A DNA stretch of 61,633 bases from DATJGF01 sp035495315 (GCA_035495315.1 DATJGF010000126.1:1-61633); one strand, 5' to 3'; shown: positions 37,369-47,284, counted from the first letter of the stretch. Notes: generated from the sequence alone by a model not told the origin. A program made the numbers and translations.

Positions 37369-38823
37369 CTAAGGCTGCGCTTTCAAAATCTCAAAGCGCG
37401 GCGTGTCACCGCTGATCAAATTCACGAGCACGCCCTTTTTGAGGTCGGCTTTTTTAATTGCGGAATGGAACTGCTTCGGATTGATGACGGGCTCTTGATC
37501 AATCGAAGTGATCACATCACCCGGCTTCAGGCCTTTGCGGGCTGCCAACGAGTTCTTTTCCACTGCGGAGATGACTACGCCTTCGCTAGCGGTTACACCG
37601 AAGCGGGCTGCGAGATCTGTCGTTAATTCCTGGACGGTAATTCCCAGGTTCGCAGGGGTGGTCTGAAGTCGGGGAGGGTCATTCTTGGCTTTGGCCAGCA
37701 CAGGAGAAGGTTGCACCCATTCTTCGGGACTAATCTTGATCTGGTTGGTTTGCCCTTTGCGGAAAACATCGAGGGTGATTGGCTGGCCTATTGTCTTTCT
37801 TCGCACTTCGGTGCGCAACTCCTGCGGTGTGCTGACGCGCTGGCCGTCAATGGAAGTGATGATGTCGCCAGGCTTCAGTTCGGACCTGGCCGCCGGACCG
37901 TGGGGTACCATCTCGGAGACTACCACGCCTTCCTCAAGGACCTGAATTTTTTGGCGCAGTTCCAAATTGTCGCGCAAAGCGCCAATCACCACGCCGAGCC
38001 AGGCGCGGGTGAATTTACCCTGGGCAATGAGTTGGTCGGAGACTTCCTTGGCGAGGTTGCTCGGAATCGCAAAGCCAATGCCGCTATGCAAGCCGTGAAT
38101 CAGGGTATTGATGCCGATCACCTCGCCGTCAATATTGACGAGCGGTCCGCCGCTGTTGCCGGGATTAATCAACGCATCGGTTTGTATAAAGTCCTGATCC
38201 ATGGCGACGGCCTCATAGCCTTGAAGGACATTTGAGCGGCCTTTGGCGCTCACGTGGCCGAAGGTAACGCTGTAATCAAGGCGAAAGGGCGCACCGACCG
38301 CAATGGCGAATTCACCGACGCGTGTCTTGGCCGAATCCGCGAATTTGGCTGCGACCAAACCCTTAGCGTCGATCTTGATTACCGCGAGATCTGATTGCGG
38401 GTCGGTTCCGCGCACCGAGGCACGCAAGGTGTGGCCGTCCTGGAGCTTCACGTCGATTTTGTCGGCATCTTCGACCACATGATAATTGGTCAGGATGTAA
38501 CCATCTTCGCGCACAATCACTCCCGAGCCTGCGCTTACTTCGCTGTAAGGTTGACGTTTGAATTGCTCATGGAACTTCTTCAACGCCGGCGGTAAGGAAT
38601 CAAACGGTCCAGCTTCATCCTCGTCGTCCCCAAAAGCACCTTCTGGTAACTTTTGAACAACATTGACGATTACAACCGCAGAGGAGACTTTCTGGGCAAC
38701 CTCGGCGAAAACGTCATTGAACTGACGGACCAGGTCCAAAGCCGATTGCTCTGCCGCGCAACAATTGGTAAGAGCTATCAGCGTTGCTACCGTGATTCCC
38801 GCGAGCGACTTCAGTCTTGTCAT
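37369..38823 (-). CDS. degP: Periplasmic serine protease, DegP/HtrA type
   Basis: Exported protease of 484 residues with a signal peptide (LAGITVATLIALTNCCAAE). The trypsin-like domain shows the catalytic His in ILTNYHVVEDAD, the Asp in SDLAVIKIDA, and the Ser in NPGNSGGPLVN. Two PDZ domains follow: about 265-360 (WLGVVIGALRDNLELRQ, LKPGDIITSIDGQRV) and about 385-484 (LGITVQELTTDLAARFG, LKPGDVITSIDQEPV). ATG 38823 is chosen over an upstream in-frame ATG (38883) because AGGAAAA sits just before it and the signal peptide then starts at once. Likely role: quality control of envelope proteins. Confidence 0.93.
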   Translation of the reverse strand: MTRLKSLAGITVATLIALTNCCAAEQSALDLVRQFNDVFAEVAQKVSSAVVIVNVVQKLPEGAFGDDEDEAGPFDSLPPALKKFHEQFKRQPYSEVSAGSGVIVREDGYILTNYHVVEDADKIDVKLQDGHTLRASVRGTDPQSDLAVIKIDAKGLVAAKFADSAKTRVGEFAIAVGAPFRLDYSVTFGHVSAKGRSNVLQGYEAVAMDQDFIQTDALINPGNSGGPLVNIDGEVIGINTLIHGLHSGIGFAIPSNLAKEVSDQLIAQGKFTRAWLGVVIGALRDNLELRQKIQVLEEGVVVSEMVPHGPAARSELKPGDIITSIDGQRVSTPQELRTEVRRKTIGQPITLDVFRKGQTNQIKISPEEWVQPSPVLAKAKNDPPRLQTTPANLGITVQELTTDLAARFGVTASEGVVISAVEKNSLAARKGLKPGDVITSIDQEPVINPKQFHSAIKKADLKKGVLVNLISGDTPRFEILKAQP

Positions 38824-38999
38824 AGATTTTCCTGCGATTTGCGTCGCACAACTTTTCGAACATAACCCTTTATGCACCTGCATGCCACTACACTTATTGG
38901 GGCTGCTTCAAGTCAGATGTTGCCTTGAAAGCTAGCCTACAGCGCAGGTTGACTTGGTCCATGATGCTAGATATTCTGTTATCCCTGTTATAGAAGTTC

Positions 39000-39728
39000 A
39001 TGCTCGATACAATTGAAAAACTGCTGATCTTGCAGGATCGTGACCGCAAAATACGTCGCTTGCAGGGCGAATTGGCGCATATCGGTCCGGAGCGGCAAAT
39101 GTTCCAGGCAAAGGCTACTGAGGCTGCGGCGGCGCTGGAGAATGCCAAAAACCGCGTTAAGCAGCTCGAATCTGAACGCAAAAGTCTGGAGTTGGAAGTA
39201 GACACGAAGAAGCAACTGATTGCTCGTTACGCCAATCAACAATTGCAGACGCGCAAAAATGAAGAGTATCGAGCCTTAACCCACGAGATCGAGATCTGCA
39301 AGGCCGAGATTTTTAAAATTGAAGATAAGGAGATCGAGCTGATGGAACAGGCTGAAGCGGCTCAGAAGCAGGTCGTTCGGGGCACTCAAGCTGCACAGGA
39401 GGCTCGAAAGCTGATGGAAGAACAATTGGCGCAACTGAGTGCGCGTGAGAAGAATCTGCAAAACGAGCTGGCCGGTATAACCACCAACCGGGAAGAGTTG
39501 GTAGCCGCGGTGGATGAAGTCGCCCGCGGACGGTATGAACGTCTGGTGAAGAGCAAAGGCGAAAATGTCGTTGTCGGCGTGCAACATGGGGTTTGCGGCG
39601 GGTGTCACATGCGCGTTCCGCCCCAATTGCTGATCCAATGCCAGGCCCAGCAGGAATTGGTGACCTGTAGCAACTGCGGCCGTATCCTTTACTATACCAG
39701 AGATATGGACCTTGCAGTTGCCGAGTAG
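39000..39728 (+). CDS. Coiled-coil protein with C4-type zinc ribbon (CT398/CdsZ-like family)
   Basis: Protein of 242 residues: a long antiparallel coiled coil from about 5 to 185 (KLLILQDRDRKIRRLQGELA to IEDKEIELMEQAEAAQKQ) and a C-terminal zinc ribbon with Cys pairs in GVCGGCHMRVPPQLL and VTCSNCGRILYY. The family is widespread; in Chlamydia the homologue (CT398) binds sigma-54 and secretion components. No such partner is encoded nearby, so a function cannot be assigned. It is followed by the rnpB promoter about 90 nt downstream, a neighbour arrangement I would expect to recur in related genomes. Confidence 0.85.
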   Translation: MLDTIEKLLILQDRDRKIRRLQGELAHIGPERQMFQAKATEAAAALENAKNRVKQLESERKSLELEVDTKKQLIARYANQQLQTRKNEEYRALTHEIEICKAEIFKIEDKEIELMEQAEAAQKQVVRGTQAAQEARKLMEEQLAQLSAREKNLQNELAGITTNREELVAAVDEVARGRYERLVKSKGENVVVGVQHGVCGGCHMRVPPQLLIQCQAQQELVTCSNCGRILYYTRDMDLAVAE

Positions 39729-39817
39729 CTTTAGCGGGTCGGGCAGAAACTCGAAGGGGTTGCCCAAGACGCGGAGTCAACCGGGAGTTTCCATGCGCAT
39801 TTCCCAATCTCATTCCA

Positions 39818-39846
39818 TTGATTCAGTAGCACACAGATTGTATACT
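39818..39846 (+). promoter_or_regulatory. Promoter of RNase P RNA
   Basis: TTGATT (39818-39823), 17-nt spacer, TATACT (39841-39846). The expected start, 7 nt after the -10 box, is 39853, exactly where the P1 helix of the RNA begins. Structure and promoter thus support each other. Confidence 0.75.
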
Positions 39847-39852
39847 CTGGTT

Positions 39853-40297
39853 GGTTTTGGAAGGGCGAAGAATCGCCTCCATCTGGCGGGGTTTGTCCGT
39901 TTGATGGGGGAGGAAAGTCCGAACACCAGAGGGCGCGATGCCGTGTAACTGGTTTGAACTGACGCAAGAAGGTTCAACCAGATATACGCGGGATGCGACG
40001 CCGTGAGGCGTCCAGACGGAAAGTGCCACAGAGAATATACCGCTATTGAATTCGAGCCTTGCGGCTTCAATTCGATAGTAAGGGTGAAAAGGTGGGGTAA
40101 GAGCCCACCGCTCGGCGCGCAAGCGCCGGGGCACGGAAAACCCCATCGGGTGCAAGGCCAAATAGGGGACCTCGAAGCTGCCCGCTTCACGTGCCGCATC
40201 GCGGGACAGGTCCCGGGTACTGGCTGCTCAGACAAATGATTCTTTCCCTGGTAATTTGCCAGGAAGACAAAATTCGGCTTATAGCCCTTCCAAAACC
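39853..40297 (+). ncRNA. rnpB: RNase P RNA (class A)
   Basis: Catalytic RNA of RNase P, which matures tRNA 5' ends. Universal core pieces are present: GGGGGAGGAAAGTCCGAACA (P4 5' strand/J3-4), GACGGAAAGTGCCACAGAGA, AAGGGTGAAAAGGTGGGGTA, CGGGTGCAAGGCCAAATAGG, and the 3' P4 strand in CTCAGACAAATGATT. P1 is formed by GGTTTTGGAAGGGC (39853-39866) and GCCCTTCCAAAACC (40284-40297), 14 perfect pairs, followed directly by TTTATTTTTTT. Ends are set from P1 and the promoter; the mature ends may be trimmed by a few bases. Frames found within it are not genes. Confidence 0.96.
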
Positions 40298-40298
40298 T

Positions 40299-41819
40299 TT
40301 ATTTTTTTCCAGTCCCTAAAACGCCAGGTTTACCGGCGTTGTCATACCGATCAATCGCAGTAACCGCGATCACTTCGGGCAAGGGATCCGGCAGAGATAT
40401 TTGCAGCGTTTTTGCAGGAACTATTTTGGTTGCCCATTCGTTTCGCGTGCGAGTCTGCACGACCCATAGGGCCGTATCTGGCTTGTCCGCCCCGGGGGCC
40501 CAAATAAGTGCGATGCCGGCACCAGCCTGTGTCACTTTCAAGTTTGGTGGCCCCGGTCGCGGTCCCTGCTTCAGCCATGCTGAAGCCGGAAAAATAGCCG
40601 GCTCCTGATAGACTTCTTTCGCCAGCGCGCTAGTTAATGCCTGGTTTCGCATCAAAGCGCGCATGCTCCAATGGAAGTGGCCGCTCGTGCCGGCCTGCCT
40701 TCTTGCCAATTGGATCTGGTTGATGATTTCCCCTATCGGCCACGATCCGCCCGCTTTCGTAGAGTCCAATCCAGGGGCCAGGTGTCGTCGGCTCGAGTTT
40801 TGTCCCGCCCACCATTTTAGCAGCACCGGAAAACTCTGCTCTGCGGATTTGCTGCTCCAGTAAAGTTGCGGCGCGCAATAGTCCAACCAACCCTTTTGGA
40901 GCCATTGCCTGGAATCGGCATATAATTTCGCAAATGCGTCGTAACCGTGGATCGATTGGGGATTTCCCGGCCGCCAAATTCCGAAAGGACTCACGCCGAA
41001 TTTGACCCAAGGTTTAGTGTCCTTTATCGCCTCATAGACGCGGCGCAAAAACGTGTTTACGTTTTGACGTCGCCAATCCTCACGATTCAGTTTCCCGCCA
41101 GCGCCGTATCGTTTCCAACTCGATTCATCTGGAAAGTCCAATTCCCGGCCGGAGTCGTCCTTTTCCTTGTAGGGATAAAAGTAATCATCGAAATGAACTC
41201 CATCGATGTCGTATCTTCTGACCACGTCCATTACCACATTGAGCGAATAATCCTGCACGGCCCTTTGGCCCGGATCCAACCAGAGCGATCGTCCGTAGCT
41301 TCTCACCAACTCGGGATGAGTCCGCGATACATGAGTTGAAGCGGTAATTGACTTTGCACCGGCATGTCTCGCCCGGTATGGGTTGAACCAGGCATGCAGT
41401 TCCAGCCCTCGTTTGTGCGCCTCTTCTACCGCAAACGCCAACGGATCATAAAACGGTTGTGGTGCCTTGCCCATTGTTCCAGTCAGATATTCCGACCACG
41501 GCTCATACGAAGAAGCGTAAAGGGCGTCGCACGCGGGCCGGACTTGGAAAACGACTGTGTTGAGTTTGAGCTCGGCGGCTCGGTCCAGTAGGGCCAGCAA
41601 TTCCGCTTTTTGTTCAGCCGTGGTCAGGCCATTTGTCGAAGGCCAGTCAATATTCGCCACTGTAGCAACCCATACTCCGCGGATCTCACGCGGGACCTGG
41701 GGAGGGACAACTTTTGATGGGGTATAATTTACCGCCTCCGAGACGAGGAAAGAGGCCATCAAGGCTATTGCCCACGTAAAGCGTCGTATCGTTGAAAATG
41801 GAGGGTGAGGCTGCTCCAA
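40299..41819 (-). CDS. Glycoside-hydrolase-like secreted protein (GHL10/DUF187 type)
   Basis: Secreted protein of about 506 residues with the GHL10 (YngK-type) glycosyl-hydrolase-like TIM barrel: REIRGVWVATVANIDWPS, LKLNTVVFQVRPACDALY, ELHAWFNPYRARH, DIDGVHFDDYFYPY, VKFGVSPFGIWRPGN and LDYCAPQLYWS, with the acidic Asp-Asp pair expected in the active site. The substrate is unknown; peptidoglycan or another polysaccharide is inferred. The frame is open to 42131, but I place the start at TTG 41819 (ATG 41759 is possible), where a signal-peptide-like stretch (IRRFTWAIALMASFLVSEAV) begins. A longer version would overlap the smc start on the other strand and carry non-coding-looking sequence. Confidence 0.8.
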   Translation of the reverse strand: MEQPHPPFSTIRRFTWAIALMASFLVSEAVNYTPSKVVPPQVPREIRGVWVATVANIDWPSTNGLTTAEQKAELLALLDRAAELKLNTVVFQVRPACDALYASSYEPWSEYLTGTMGKAPQPFYDPLAFAVEEAHKRGLELHAWFNPYRARHAGAKSITASTHVSRTHPELVRSYGRSLWLDPGQRAVQDYSLNVVMDVVRRYDIDGVHFDDYFYPYKEKDDSGRELDFPDESSWKRYGAGGKLNREDWRRQNVNTFLRRVYEAIKDTKPWVKFGVSPFGIWRPGNPQSIHGYDAFAKLYADSRQWLQKGWLDYCAPQLYWSSKSAEQSFPVLLKWWAGQNSSRRHLAPGLDSTKAGGSWPIGEIINQIQLARRQAGTSGHFHWSMRALMRNQALTSALAKEVYQEPAIFPASAWLKQGPRPGPPNLKVTQAGAGIALIWAPGADKPDTALWVVQTRTRNEWATKIVPAKTLQISLPDPLPEVIAVTAIDRYDNAGKPGVLGTGKK

Positions 41820-42130
41820 TGTATGTAATGGCCCGATCTGGGAGCAACCGAGGCTGGCCGGAGGCTTAGGGACGGTCCCCCTAAGGCCGACAGCCCCTTT
41901 TCGCGTTCCCGACCTGGCCGGTCCTGATAGAAAAAAGCTTGAATTATTGGCGAAATATGGGATAAAAACGGGCATAAGACGTATAAGATAAGCAGAGCAG
42001 CGGTAAAACGGCACAATTTCAAATCTCGGTTCCTCACCCATTAGTTGTGCTACGGCCGTAACGGTGTGCTCTATATTGTGGTTTTTGGCTTTACTAAACG
42101 CACGAACTCTGCTCGAATCAAGTAAATACA
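41820..42130. other. Divergent intergenic region before smc
   Basis: About 310 nt between the GHL10 gene and smc. It contains a hairpin (GGCTTAGGG at 41863-41871 with CCCTAAGGCC at 41879-41888, one bulge). No gene is supported, although frames on the minus strand stay open. Confidence 0.4.
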
Positions 42131-45100
42131 ATGTATCTTAAGAATCTTACAGTTCTGGGATTCAAATCCTTTGCGGATAAAACGGCATTAAACTTCCAAC
42201 CCGGGGTGACGGCTATAGTGGGCCCAAACGGTTGTGGTAAGTCGAACGTCTCAGACGCTATACGTTGGGTACTGGGAGAGCAATCCGCCAAGGCGTTGCG
42301 CGGGGGCGAAATGGCGGACGTCATTTTCAATGGGACCGACGGGCGTAAACCCTTGGGGATGGCCGAGGTATCGCTCACAATTGGGGGAGTTGACCAGGCA
42401 CACTTGTCTGCGGCGGGGGTTGAGATCGCTTACAACGAGGTGACTATCACGCGGCGGGTCTTCAGGGATGGTGGCAGCGAATATTTTATTAATAAAACGC
42501 CCTGTCGCTTGAAGGACGTTCAACAGTTGTTCATGGGCACCGGTGTGGGTCGTACGAGCTATAGTATCATGGCTCAGGGGAATATCACCCAAATCCTATC
42601 GAGCAAACCGGAGGACCGTCGACTCATTTTTGAAGAGGCGGCCGGGATAACGAAATACAAAGCACAAAAGCGCGAAGCGTTGAGGAAACTCGAGTATACG
42701 GAACAGAACCTGGTTCGTGTCGAGGATCTGGTCCGCGAAGTAAAGCGTCAGATTGGTTCACTGCAGAGGCAGGCCGGTAAGGCGAGGCGGTACAAACAAA
42801 TTGCGCAAGAGCTTCAACACCTGGATACGCAACTTGCCCGCCATCAATTTGACGTGCTCCAGGCGGAAATCCTTGAACGTGAAACTGCAGCTGAAAAGTT
42901 ACGGACCGAAATCGAAGGCAGTTCGGCGGCAGTGTTGCGCGGTGAAGATGAGATCGCCGAATTGCGCGAACGGTTATCGGCGCTGGAACATGAGACCGCA
43001 GGTCGGCAACAACGCGGCTTGGAGTTGAAGGGTGAAATTGAACGGCACGACAGCCGGATACATTTCAACGAAGAGCGCCTGAGCGAGTTATCGGCACAAA
43101 ACACTAAAGCCTTGGCCGAAATCAACCAGGCCGAAGAGCGGCGCCACATTGCCGAGCAGGAGCTGGCGACCGTAACCGCCAACCTGGAAAGTTCCGAGAC
43201 CGCTATTGCGCGAAATCGGCAAATCCTGCAGCAGAAAGAGTCTGCTCTGCGGCACGTCGAAGAGGATTTGAAGCGGCATCAGGAGGCGTTGCGGCAGGCG
43301 CAGGCTGATGCATTTGCTGCGGCACAAGATTTGACGCGTTTGCGCAACGAGATCACCGCCCTTGATTTGCAGAAGCAAGGCAACATTGTGCGGCTCGAAA
43401 AGCTGTCCGCAGAAAAGATGCAGTTAGAGGAAGAGCGCACGCGTCTGGAGGCTCGTTTGGAGGAGTTCGCGCTCAATGTTGCTGCCGAGCGTCTCAATGC
43501 GCAGACCCAACGCGGGTCGGTCGAAGACCGGCAAAAGCGATTGGAGGAGATCCAAACGGAGTTGAACCGGGCGGCGCAGGAACAGGATCAATTACTCCAG
43601 CAGCAGGCGGAGAAACGTTCCCGGCTTAACGTATTGGAACAATTGCAAGCCGGTCACGAAGGTTTCAGCGAAGGCTCGCTGGCAGCCCTTCGCCAATCGC
43701 AGCATGTTCTCGGGTCCCTGGCCGACAAAATCCGTGTGCCGGATGAATTTGTAACTGCCATCGAATCGGCCCTGGGTCACCATTTGCAATTGGTCCTGAC
43801 ACAGCATCCGGAGGCTGCCCATCAGATCCTGGCCGATCTCAGCGCCAACAAGAAGGGTCGTGCGAGCGTAGCGCCCTTGGAATTGGGTGGCGCAGCAGAA
43901 ACGGCAGGCGAAGACGCCTCCACCTCGCCAGCACGCAATCCCGTGCCTTCGCTCAATGGGGTTCCTTTGGCTGCTATGGCAGTCGTTGACAGTGAGCAGA
44001 CCGTGGCCCCCTTGCTGAAGCGGTTGCTGGGGGGAACACGCATTGTGCGGGATTTGCACGCTGCGACGGCAGACTGGCGAGCGAGCAATGGTGCGTTCAG
44101 TTACGTTACTCTGAACGGGGAATTATTGAGCAGCCACGGGGTGTACACGGGCGGATATTCCAATGGCCATGGCAATGGGAAAGCCGCCGCTTCTATCCTC
44201 GGGCGCAAGAATCAGATAGCTGAACTGAGCCTTGCCTTAACGGAATTGCAGCAGCAAGTCGCCGCGAATGCCCGGATTAAAGGCGGGTTGCAAAGCGAGC
44301 AGACGGAACTGCAAGCCAGCCTGCAGCAGGCACAATCTGAACTGCGAGCCCGGGAAGTTGCGATTGCGACGCACGAGGGAGAGTTCAACGCGCTGCAGAA
44401 TTCGCAGCGGTTGCTCCATCAGAAAATCGACACGGTTGTGTTCGAGATTCAGAGCCTGGCTGCTCAGGAACAGGAGGGATTGCAAAAGCGTTCAAATCTC
44501 AGCGCCCGGGCAACGGAACTGGAAAGCGCTGAGCAAGCGAAGCAGGCCCAAGTCAGCCAGTTAACGTCGGAATTGGAGGGGTTGAGGCAACAGCGTGATG
44601 TTGCCCAGGCCGGGTTGACCGAAAGCAAAGTCGCATTGGCGACGGAGGAGCAAATGGCGGCTAGCTTTCGGCAACAACAGCAATCGTTGTCCTCCCGAGT
44701 GCGCGAGTTGGCGCACGCGGTGGAACAACGGCGTGCCGAAATCGGTGGCTTCGCGACGCGCAAGGACCAGGCGGAGGCTGAAATCCAGGAATCGCGCATT
44801 CAGATTGCAAAATTGCAGCATGATCGGGAACAGGTGAACGCAGAGACCGCTGAACTGATCGCCCAACAGCAGACCCAGGAAGGGGAGATTGCTTCACGTG
44901 AGGAGTCGTTGCGCGAGCAACGCCGTGTATTGACGCAGACCCAGGAGCGTCGCAGTTCGTTGGATATCGAATTGGCGCAAAAAACAATGACTGTCCAAAA
45001 CCTGCGCGAGCGGGTGCAGCAGAAGTACCACGTGAATCTGGATGAGGTTCGGGGCGAATGCATCACCATCACTTTTGCCGATGAAGGTCCCGCGCGTGTC

Positions 45101-45922
45101 CATGTGATGACCCCCGAAGAGATGGCTTCAGCCGGCGCTGCGACCGATTGGGAACTGGTCGCACAGCAGGTCGACGCCCTGCAGCGACGTCTTGATGAGA
45201 TGGGGCCGGTTAACCTGGTCGCGATTGAGGAGTATGAAGAAACTGAGCAGCGCTACCAGTTCTTGAGCAAGCAGCACGAGGACCTGGTTCAGGCCAAAGC
45301 CCAGTTGCTCGAAGTCATTAATCGCATTAATGGTCAGACGCGCGAAATGTTTCGCGCGACCTTCGACCAGATTCGTGCCAATTTTCGAGCGATGTTCACC
45401 GAGGTCTTCGGCGGTGGCAAGGCCGACCTCATTCTGCTGGACGAAAACGATCTGCTGGAAAGCGGCATCGACATTGTCGCGCGGCCTCCAGGAAAACAGC
45501 TGCAGACGATTTCTCTTCTTTCGGGCGGCGAGCAGACGATGACTGCCGTGGCGTTGCTATTCTCGATTTACCAGGTCAAACCGAGCCCATTCTGCGTGCT
45601 AGACGAGTTGGATGCGCCTTTGGACGAATCCAACATCAATCGTTTCATCCGGGTTTTGCAGCGATTTCTCGAGCACTCGCAATTCATCATCATCACACAC
45701 AACAAACGCACGATCGGTATGGCGGATGTCCTCTACGGCGTCACGATGCAGGAGCAAGGTGTGAGCAAGATCGTCAGTGTTAAGTTCCACAAGTCTGACG
45801 AGTCCGTGCCTGCTAATCGCTCCTCCTCGCTTGAATCCCCAACCAGTGTACGCCCGGTTGAACCCGAAGAGGATGCTCCTCACAAACGCGAGGAAACGAT
45901 CGAAGTCATGATGGCGAAATAG
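42131..45922 (+). CDS. smc: Chromosome segregation ATPase SMC
   Basis: Condensin core subunit, 1263 residues, slightly longer than usual. N-terminal head: Walker A GPNGCGKSNVSDAIRWVLGE at about 32-51, Q-loop region MGTGVGRTSYSIMAQGNITQ, then FEEAAGITKYK. Two long coiled coils flank the hinge (about 500-680; SLADKIRVPDEFVTAIESAL, FSYVTLNGELLSSHGVYTGG). The C-terminal head has signature LLSGGEQTMTAVALLF at about 1130 and Walker B FCVLDELDAPLDES, then the HNKRTIGMADVLYGVTMQE segment. The C-terminus carries an additional hydrophilic tail of about 40 residues. No ScpA/ScpB genes are in the window. Confidence 0.97.
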   Translation: MYLKNLTVLGFKSFADKTALNFQPGVTAIVGPNGCGKSNVSDAIRWVLGEQSAKALRGGEMADVIFNGTDGRKPLGMAEVSLTIGGVDQAHLSAAGVEIAYNEVTITRRVFRDGGSEYFINKTPCRLKDVQQLFMGTGVGRTSYSIMAQGNITQILSSKPEDRRLIFEEAAGITKYKAQKREALRKLEYTEQNLVRVEDLVREVKRQIGSLQRQAGKARRYKQIAQELQHLDTQLARHQFDVLQAEILERETAAEKLRTEIEGSSAAVLRGEDEIAELRERLSALEHETAGRQQRGLELKGEIERHDSRIHFNEERLSELSAQNTKALAEINQAEERRHIAEQELATVTANLESSETAIARNRQILQQKESALRHVEEDLKRHQEALRQAQADAFAAAQDLTRLRNEITALDLQKQGNIVRLEKLSAEKMQLEEERTRLEARLEEFALNVAAERLNAQTQRGSVEDRQKRLEEIQTELNRAAQEQDQLLQQQAEKRSRLNVLEQLQAGHEGFSEGSLAALRQSQHVLGSLADKIRVPDEFVTAIESALGHHLQLVLTQHPEAAHQILADLSANKKGRASVAPLELGGAAETAGEDASTSPARNPVPSLNGVPLAAMAVVDSEQTVAPLLKRLLGGTRIVRDLHAATADWRASNGAFSYVTLNGELLSSHGVYTGGYSNGHGNGKAAASILGRKNQIAELSLALTELQQQVAANARIKGGLQSEQTELQASLQQAQSELRAREVAIATHEGEFNALQNSQRLLHQKIDTVVFEIQSLAAQEQEGLQKRSNLSARATELESAEQAKQAQVSQLTSELEGLRQQRDVAQAGLTESKVALATEEQMAASFRQQQQSLSSRVRELAHAVEQRRAEIGGFATRKDQAEAEIQESRIQIAKLQHDREQVNAETAELIAQQQTQEGEIASREESLREQRRVLTQTQERRSSLDIELAQKTMTVQNLRERVQQKYHVNLDEVRGECITITFADEGPARVHVMTPEEMASAGAATDWELVAQQVDALQRRLDEMGPVNLVAIEEYEETEQRYQFLSKQHEDLVQAKAQLLEVINRINGQTREMFRATFDQIRANFRAMFTEVFGGGKADLILLDENDLLESGIDIVARPPGKQLQTISLLSGGEQTMTAVALLFSIYQVKPSPFCVLDELDAPLDESNINRFIRVLQRFLEHSQFIIITHNKRTIGMADVLYGVTMQEQGVSKIVSVKFHKSDESVPANRSSSLESPTSVRPVEPEEDAPHKREETIEVMMAK

Positions 45923-46093
45923 GCTGTTGGTAGGGGCCTTGGATTTGGTCCTTCTGCGGGTTTGCCCGTCAAGGTTCGACCCCAGCCCCCCCGCAGCACA
46001 ACCGATATTCGGGAACCGGGTGGAGCAGAATACCTACTGGCGACTGGAAGGTTGCTACCCCACATTTCAAGTATGATGGGAAGGAGAGTTTTT

Positions 46094-46780
46094 ATGAGAA
46101 TTGCCCGAGGTCTGTCAGTTATTTCGCTTGCGCTAATCATTACCGGTTGCGCCTCCACACACACGCCTCACGTGTATTCGACTCCTAACGGGGAAGTCAT
46201 TTCCGGAGGTCCACCTCGGAACCCGGCTGACGTAGCTCTGGACACGGCACTACGGGCGGAACTAAACCGGTATGGGGATTTGGGTACCATTGCCCCGAAT
46301 GTGCAAGTCTACTCGCAAAATGGTGTAGTCACGTTGACTGGCACTGTCCGCAACGAGCGAGATCGGGAAATGATCGATGCGTTGGTCAGGAACACCAGCG
46401 GGGTGACTTCGGTTAATGATCAACTTCAAGTCAGCTATCCCCCGACGAGTTCTTATGGAACGGGACCGCGTGTCTACACGACTCCTCCAGTGCCGGCGCC
46501 GGTGGTAACTACTCCGGTCCCGGTTGTTCCCGGACCGGTGACAGTCCCGGTGCAAGCCGCGACGACATCGGATCAGGCGCTTGCCAACAGAATCGTTGAT
46601 CGCCTGCGTTGGGATTCGATTCCGAATTCCTGGTTGCGGAACTCCACCGTTACGGTGAATAACGGGAACGTTTATCTCCAGGGTTATGTGGACGATTCCC
46701 GGACACACGATGCCATTTTGTCTGCGCTGCAGCACACGCCTGGCATCGTTAACATTTACGATCAATTAAGTGTCAGGTGA
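46094..46780 (+). CDS. BON-domain outer-membrane-type lipoprotein
   Basis: Lipoprotein of 228 residues with lipobox LIITGC near residue 19. Two BON domains (phospholipid-binding, OsmY-like) are visible: about 50-115 (VQVYSQNGVVTLTGTVRNER, VNDQLQVSYPP) and about 160-228 (VTVNNGNVYLQGYVDDSRTH, IVNIYDQLSV). A Pro/Val/Thr-rich linker separates them. The start at 46094 has an AAGGAGAG ribosome binding site 6 nt upstream and gives a clean signal; the longer frame from 45962 is rejected. Likely role: envelope stress or stability, by family. It is convergent with the next gene, 9 nt apart. Confidence 0.88.
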   Translation: MRIARGLSVISLALIITGCASTHTPHVYSTPNGEVISGGPPRNPADVALDTALRAELNRYGDLGTIAPNVQVYSQNGVVTLTGTVRNERDREMIDALVRNTSGVTSVNDQLQVSYPPTSSYGTGPRVYTTPPVPAPVVTTPVPVVPGPVTVPVQAATTSDQALANRIVDRLRWDSIPNSWLRNSTVTVNNGNVYLQGYVDDSRTHDAILSALQHTPGIVNIYDQLSVR

Positions 46781-46789
46781 GGCGCGGGG

Positions 46790-47284
46790 TCAGTGGGGTT
46801 GAGACATTTCGGGTGGGTGCCCCGAGCGGAACTCGCGATGCCGGATTTGACCGCCAGCCCGGGCAATGAAGATGCCAGCGATGAAACTGGCGGCTGCCAG
46901 GAGGAGCGTTATGCTCGCAAGTGGGTTCAACGTGCGGGGCCATTTCCAGCCCAAGCCTATGCCCAATGCGGCGGAGCCAGCGCAAAGGTAATAAAGAACA
47001 ATCCATCGGTCCGCCAGGTGTTGATGGTACTGTAGAAATGCCTGCCCGTCTTCGTCAGCCATTGATAAAACCCGGTCATAACCTTCTTCTCCAAAGTAGG
47101 AAACAACCCAGGCTGAAAGCGCGAGGACGGCGATTAAACCGAGGCCTGCAAAAACTGCCGTCCGATTTCTCAGGGCCAAGGCGCAGACCAGACTAACCAT
47201 TGCGACTAACAGGCCCACCAGGGGAAAGTGATTGATAGCTGCGTGGACGTACTCGGGGCGGTCCAGCAGTGAGGCAATATTCAT
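46790..47284 (-). CDS. DUF2231-like four-helix membrane protein
   Basis: Protein of 164 residues with four hydrophobic helices (LVGLLVAMVSLVCALAL, AVFAGLGLIAVLALSAWVVS, WIVLYYLCAGSAALGIGL, SITLLLAAASFIAGIFIA). The N-terminal HAAINHFPLVGLL resembles the His-rich start of DUF2231 proteins, and DRPEYVHAAINHFP carries the two His expected. The C-terminus is short and hydrophilic (GGQIRHREFRSG). A possible heme or metal role is only family-level inference. Confidence 0.65.
   Translation of the reverse strand: MNIASLLDRPEYVHAAINHFPLVGLLVAMVSLVCALALRNRTAVFAGLGLIAVLALSAWVVSYFGEEGYDRVLSMADEDGQAFLQYHQHLADRWIVLYYLCAGSAALGIGLGWKWPRTLNPLASITLLLAAASFIAGIFIARAGGQIRHREFRSGHPPEMSQPH

Noticed and set aside
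39712..40239. Several open frames of 78-141 codons on both strands around 39.7-40.2 kb
   Set aside because: They lie within the RNase P RNA, whose conserved core and helices explain the sequence.
41820..42131. A longer GHL10 protein starting at 42131
   Set aside because: The added 104 residues lack family resemblance, overlap the smc start codon on the other strand, and would bury the signal peptide.
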